From positions 1-8,790 of the forward strand of contig QQUD01000017.1 in NCBI GenBank assembly GCA_008501785.1: a stretch of DNA of 8,790 nucleotides, written 5' to 3'. Below the pieces are notes generated by a model that had not been told where the DNA came from, searched no databases, and saw only the letters and a list, made by a program, of their open reading frames with translations. Of the stretch, positions 6,953-8,790 are shown in pieces (positions within the stretch are counted from its first letter, which is position 1; every line of letters starts with the position of its first letter). The translations under genes and the position numbers were made by a program. This DNA comes from Chloroflexota bacterium (lineage in GTDB: Bacteria; Chloroflexota; Anaerolineae; Promineifilales; Promineifilaceae).

Positions 6953-8023
6953 TTACCTTCTTTTTTGGCGATATTTTTCTACCACTTCGACCATGGCAAA
7001 GATATTTTCATCTGGTGTACCATAGTCCATATTGATGCAGCAAATGCCGACGTTTTCCAGATGCCCCGCAGCCTGTAGTAGGTTTTCGGTGTCGGCGGCG
7101 ATTTCCTGGGGCGTGGCTTGCAGCATCCGTACCGGATTGAGGCGCAGATTGAGGAATACGTTGGGGAGGGATTGGCGAACGGCCGTTACATCTGACCCCC
7201 AGCCCACATCAACCATCGTCAGGGGCAGCTCCGCATAAATCGGCGCCACGCGATGCAGATTGTCGCCGCAGTGATGAATGCCGTATGGCTGAATCCGTGC
7301 CGCCATTTTCTGCTCAACCGCCAAATGAAAATCACGGTAGCTTTTAGGCGAAATCATCTGTACCGAGCAGTTAGCATGGAAAAACATCGTGGCATCCACA
7401 CGTTCCACCATCCGATTGACCGAAATCGAGCATTCGCCCGTACGTTCACGCAGATAAAGAGCCACATCCACAATCAATTCACCAATGGTGTCTAACAACC
7501 GTCGCACCCGCTCCGGCGCGGTATAAAAATCGAGAAACAATTCTTGCCCGTACAGATGATAGGCGGCGTTCAGCAGCCCATCTGTGTTCATCCCGCCAAC
7601 CACATAGCCCCATTCCGCTTCCAGCGCATCCATTTGCTCGATTAGCTCATTCATCGGCCAGGCGGTACGAAAATCAGGTTTTTCAAATACCTCGATTTGC
7701 TCTTTGCTCAACTTCATTGGCAATGGCTGTGGTGCAGCGTCCTTCTCAAACTGTATTTCTGAGCCTAGCAGCGCAGGAATGACAAAGCCGCCAGCCACAT
7801 GCTGCGAACCGATGATGGGCCGGGGCTGCGGGTCCGGTTCGCCCATGCCCACTTCGCCAAAGCGTTTGTGCAGCACACGGCGCATGATGACATCATTGCG
7901 GATACGGGCTTCCGGGTCGAAGTAAAAGGATTTGTCAAAGGAGACGCCAGCAGTCTGGTACCACCAATTGGGGTTGAAAACCAGCTCAATAGGGATAAAC
8001 TGGTCAGCTGTAATTGTAGTCAT
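6953..8023 (-). CDS. URO-D superfamily protein 2, with methyltransferase-type zinc motif
   Basis: This 356-residue protein is a divergent URO-D family member. Its key feature is H250-H251-C252-G253 (in GIHHCGDNLH) together with C328-C329 (in VGICCINMDYG), giving His-x-Cys-x(75)-Cys. That is the arrangement of the zinc site in MtaA/MtbA-type methylcobamide:coenzyme M methyltransferases and their relatives. It also has the family's MISPKSYRDF segment (223-232) before the motif and GTPDENI (335-341) at the end. The N-terminal 60 residues are distinctive (Trp-rich VFNPNWWYQTAGVSFDKSFY). From the sequence it could transfer a methyl group between a corrinoid protein and an acceptor thiol. No corrinoid protein lies in the window, so this is inference. 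The ATG at 8023 has only an A-rich upstream and no strong ribosome binding site. The stop is three bases before the next gene's start, so the two are probably translationally coupled. Confidence 0.88.
   Translation of the reverse strand: MTTITADQFIPIELVFNPNWWYQTAGVSFDKSFYFDPEARIRNDVIMRRVLHKRFGEVGMGEPDPQPRPIIGSQHVAGGFVIPALLGSEIQFEKDAAPQPLPMKLSKEQIEVFEKPDFRTAWPMNELIEQMDALEAEWGYVVGGMNTDGLLNAAYHLYGQELFLDFYTAPERVRRLLDTIGELIVDVALYLRERTGECSISVNRMVERVDATMFFHANCSVQMISPKSYRDFHLAVEQKMAARIQPYGIHHCGDNLHRVAPIYAELPLTMVDVGWGSDVTAVRQSLPNVFLNLRLNPVRMLQATPQEIAADTENLLQAAGHLENVGICCINMDYGTPDENIFAMVEVVEKYRQKRR
6955..6960 (-). promoter_or_regulatory. Ribosome binding site of URO-D protein 1, inside the upstream gene
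   Basis: On the minus strand this reads GAAGGT, five bases before the ATG at 6949. It overlaps the last codons of URO-D protein 2, whose stop TAA is at 6955-6953. This arrangement favours coupled translation. Confidence 0.6.
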
Positions 8024-8039
8024 AGTATGTTTCTTTAGC

Positions 8040-8065
8040 CGTGGTCGGTGTCATCATCGACCACG
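8040..8065 (-). other. Hairpin between URO-D genes
   Basis: CGTGGTCG (8040-8047) and CGACCACG (8058-8065) form an eight-base perfect stem with a ten-base loop. It fills much of the 64-base gap between URO-D protein 3 and URO-D protein 2. No T-run follows it in the direction of transcription, so it is more likely an RNA-processing or stability element, or a partial attenuator, than a full terminator. A weaker pair, ACTGC/GCAGT, lies just upstream at 8071-8085. Confidence 0.45.
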
Positions 8066-8087
8066 ACTTTACTGCCTACTGCAGTGT

Positions 8088-8790
8088 TTAGCCATACATG
8101 CCAAATTCCTGCAATGCTTCCCACATCGCTACTATATTTTCTGGCGGCACATCAGCCTGAATATTGTGAACGGTGTTGAACACGTAGCCGCCGCCGGGAG
8201 CCAGCACTTCGATGTTGCGCTGCACATCCTCTTTAACCTCTTGTGGTGAGCCGGTGGGCAAAATGCCCTGCGTATCTACGCCGCCACCCCAGAAGACTAA
8301 ATCCTGACCGTATTCTTGTTTGAGTTCGACGGGCTTCATGTTAACGGCCGTTCCCTGCACCGGATTCAAAATATCCACCCCCATCTCAATAAAGTCAGGA
8401 ATGATAGGGCGCACATTGCCATCCGAATGGAACAGCCGCTTGGCGTGCGGAGCCAATTCTGCCTGCAGCGCCAACACCTGAGCCACATGCGGCTTCAACT
8501 GCTTACGGAACATACGCGGCGAGATCAGTTGCGAAACCTGCGTGCCATAATCATCAGCATAGGTAACAACATCCACCAGATCGCCCAATTCCGTGAGCGC
8601 AGTTTGCCAATAGTCCAGCTTCAATGCCAGTAATTTATCGAACAGCAGACCAGCTGCCTGCCGGTCAACCGCCATCATCATCAGCAGATTTTGCATCCCC
8701 ACCACACGCTGCGCGAATTCAAAAAGTCCAGCAAACGCATCTTTGAGAACAACTGCATATCCAGCGGCGCGGTGTTGCTCTGCCTGTTCT
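8088..8790 (-). CDS. URO-D superfamily protein 3, H-S-D-G variant (5' end cut by window)
   Basis: About 233 C-terminal residues are visible. The frame is open to the window edge, so the N-terminal third (about 100 residues, by comparison with family length) lies outside. A GTG at 8705-8703 is an internal Val codon, because the conserved-looking helix before it (DAFAGLFEFAQRVVGMQNLL) is in the same frame. Family hallmarks are TYADDYGTQVSQLISPRMF, then LFHSDGNVRPIIPDFIEMGV, DILNPVQ and GGGYVFNTVHNIQADVPPENI near the C-terminus. The zinc-motif position reads His-Ser-Asp-Gly instead of His-x-Cys-Gly, and the late Cys is replaced within NTVHN. Such HSDG proteins are common among uncharacterised URO-D relatives linked to sugar loci, as far as I recall. 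It is the most upstream visible gene of the apparent operon. Function unknown. Confidence 0.87.
   Translation of the reverse strand, partial: EQAEQHRAAGYAVVLKDAFAGLFEFAQRVVGMQNLLMMMAVDRQAAGLLFDKLLALKLDYWQTALTELGDLVDVVTYADDYGTQVSQLISPRMFRKQLKPHVAQVLALQAELAPHAKRLFHSDGNVRPIIPDFIEMGVDILNPVQGTAVNMKPVELKQEYGQDLVFWGGGVDTQGILPTGSPQEVKEDVQRNIEVLAPGGGYVFNTVHNIQADVPPENIVAMWEALQEFGMYG

Larger units (their letters stand above)
1977..8352. repeat. Dispersed palindrome family AACGGCCGTT (15 CGGCCG-centred copies)
   Basis: Full ten-base copies start at 1977, 2173, 2430, 3545, 7178 and 8343. Four more contain the eight-base core ACGGCCGT (starts 2857, 4116, 4743, 5200). Five further sites share only the CGGCCG hexamer (starts 3193, 3985, 4536, 4635, 5928). 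They occur on intact genes, pseudogene and spacer alike. In minus-strand genes many read Thr-Ala-Val; other copies read His-Gly-Arg or Arg-Pro-Leu, so protein sequence does not explain them. At equal base frequencies about 0.13 copies of an eight-mer and under 0.01 of a ten-mer would be expected in this length. None occurs before 1977. Confidence 0.85.

Noticed and set aside
8703..8705. GTG as start of URO-D protein 3
   Set aside because: The frame is open to the window edge and upstream residues continue a typical URO-D helix, so it is an internal Val.
5825..8790. HemE (haem biosynthesis) identity for the URO-D genes
   Set aside because: Three divergent copies next to uronate genes, zinc-type HxC or HxD motifs and distinctive N-termini do not fit a haem enzyme.

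Overview
The window looks like a piece of a bacterial genome, most likely from the Chloroflexota (Anaerolineae-like). That placement is an inference. It rests on three things: a Pro/Thr-rich PTPTP-type tail on a membrane protein, hexuronate enzymes of the UxaC/UxaE type next to several divergent URO-D family proteins, and a heavy repetition of the palindrome AACGGCCGTT. No rRNA, tRNA, CRISPR array, transposase or complete insertion sequence was found.

Left part (1-2848). Bases 1-356 hold no gene I can support, but contain a two-tier inverted repeat at 262-300. An AT-rich gene at 357-1448 (+) encodes a membrane protein of unknown function with five predicted membrane segments. Bases 1498-1740 look like broken coding sequence. 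A small intact VOC-fold (glyoxalase-like) gene lies at 1741-2100 (+). Bases 2101-2848 are mostly decayed: the clearest remnant is a frameshifted, truncated GH130 glycoside phosphorylase/hydrolase at about 2403-2753 (+).

Right part (2849-8790). Five genes lie head to tail on the minus strand with gaps of 3-64 bp, so they probably form one operon read from the right edge leftwards. In order of transcription they are: a URO-D family protein cut by the window edge (8088-8790), a second URO-D protein (6953-8023), a third URO-D protein (5825-6949), uronate isomerase uxaC (4357-5772) and tagaturonate epimerase uxaE (2849-4297). UxaC converts D-glucuronate to D-fructuronate and D-galacturonate to D-tagaturonate. 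UxaE epimerises tagaturonate to fructuronate, so both hexuronates meet in one intermediate. The later steps (fructuronate reductase, mannonate dehydratase, KDG kinase/aldolase) are not in the window.

The part most worth pursuing is the coupling of three different URO-D superfamily proteins to hexuronate catabolism. Only the middle one keeps the His-x-Cys...Cys zinc site of corrinoid-linked methyltransferases such as MtaA/MtbA; the other two have Asp in place of that first Cys. This suggests, without proving it, a module that handles methylated uronic acids (for example 4-O-methyl-glucuronate) or another methylated plant-polymer product. The second notable signal is the palindrome family: 6 full AACGGCCGTT copies, 10 ACGGCCGT copies and 15 CGGCCG hexamers, all from position 1977 onward and none in the first 1.9 kb.
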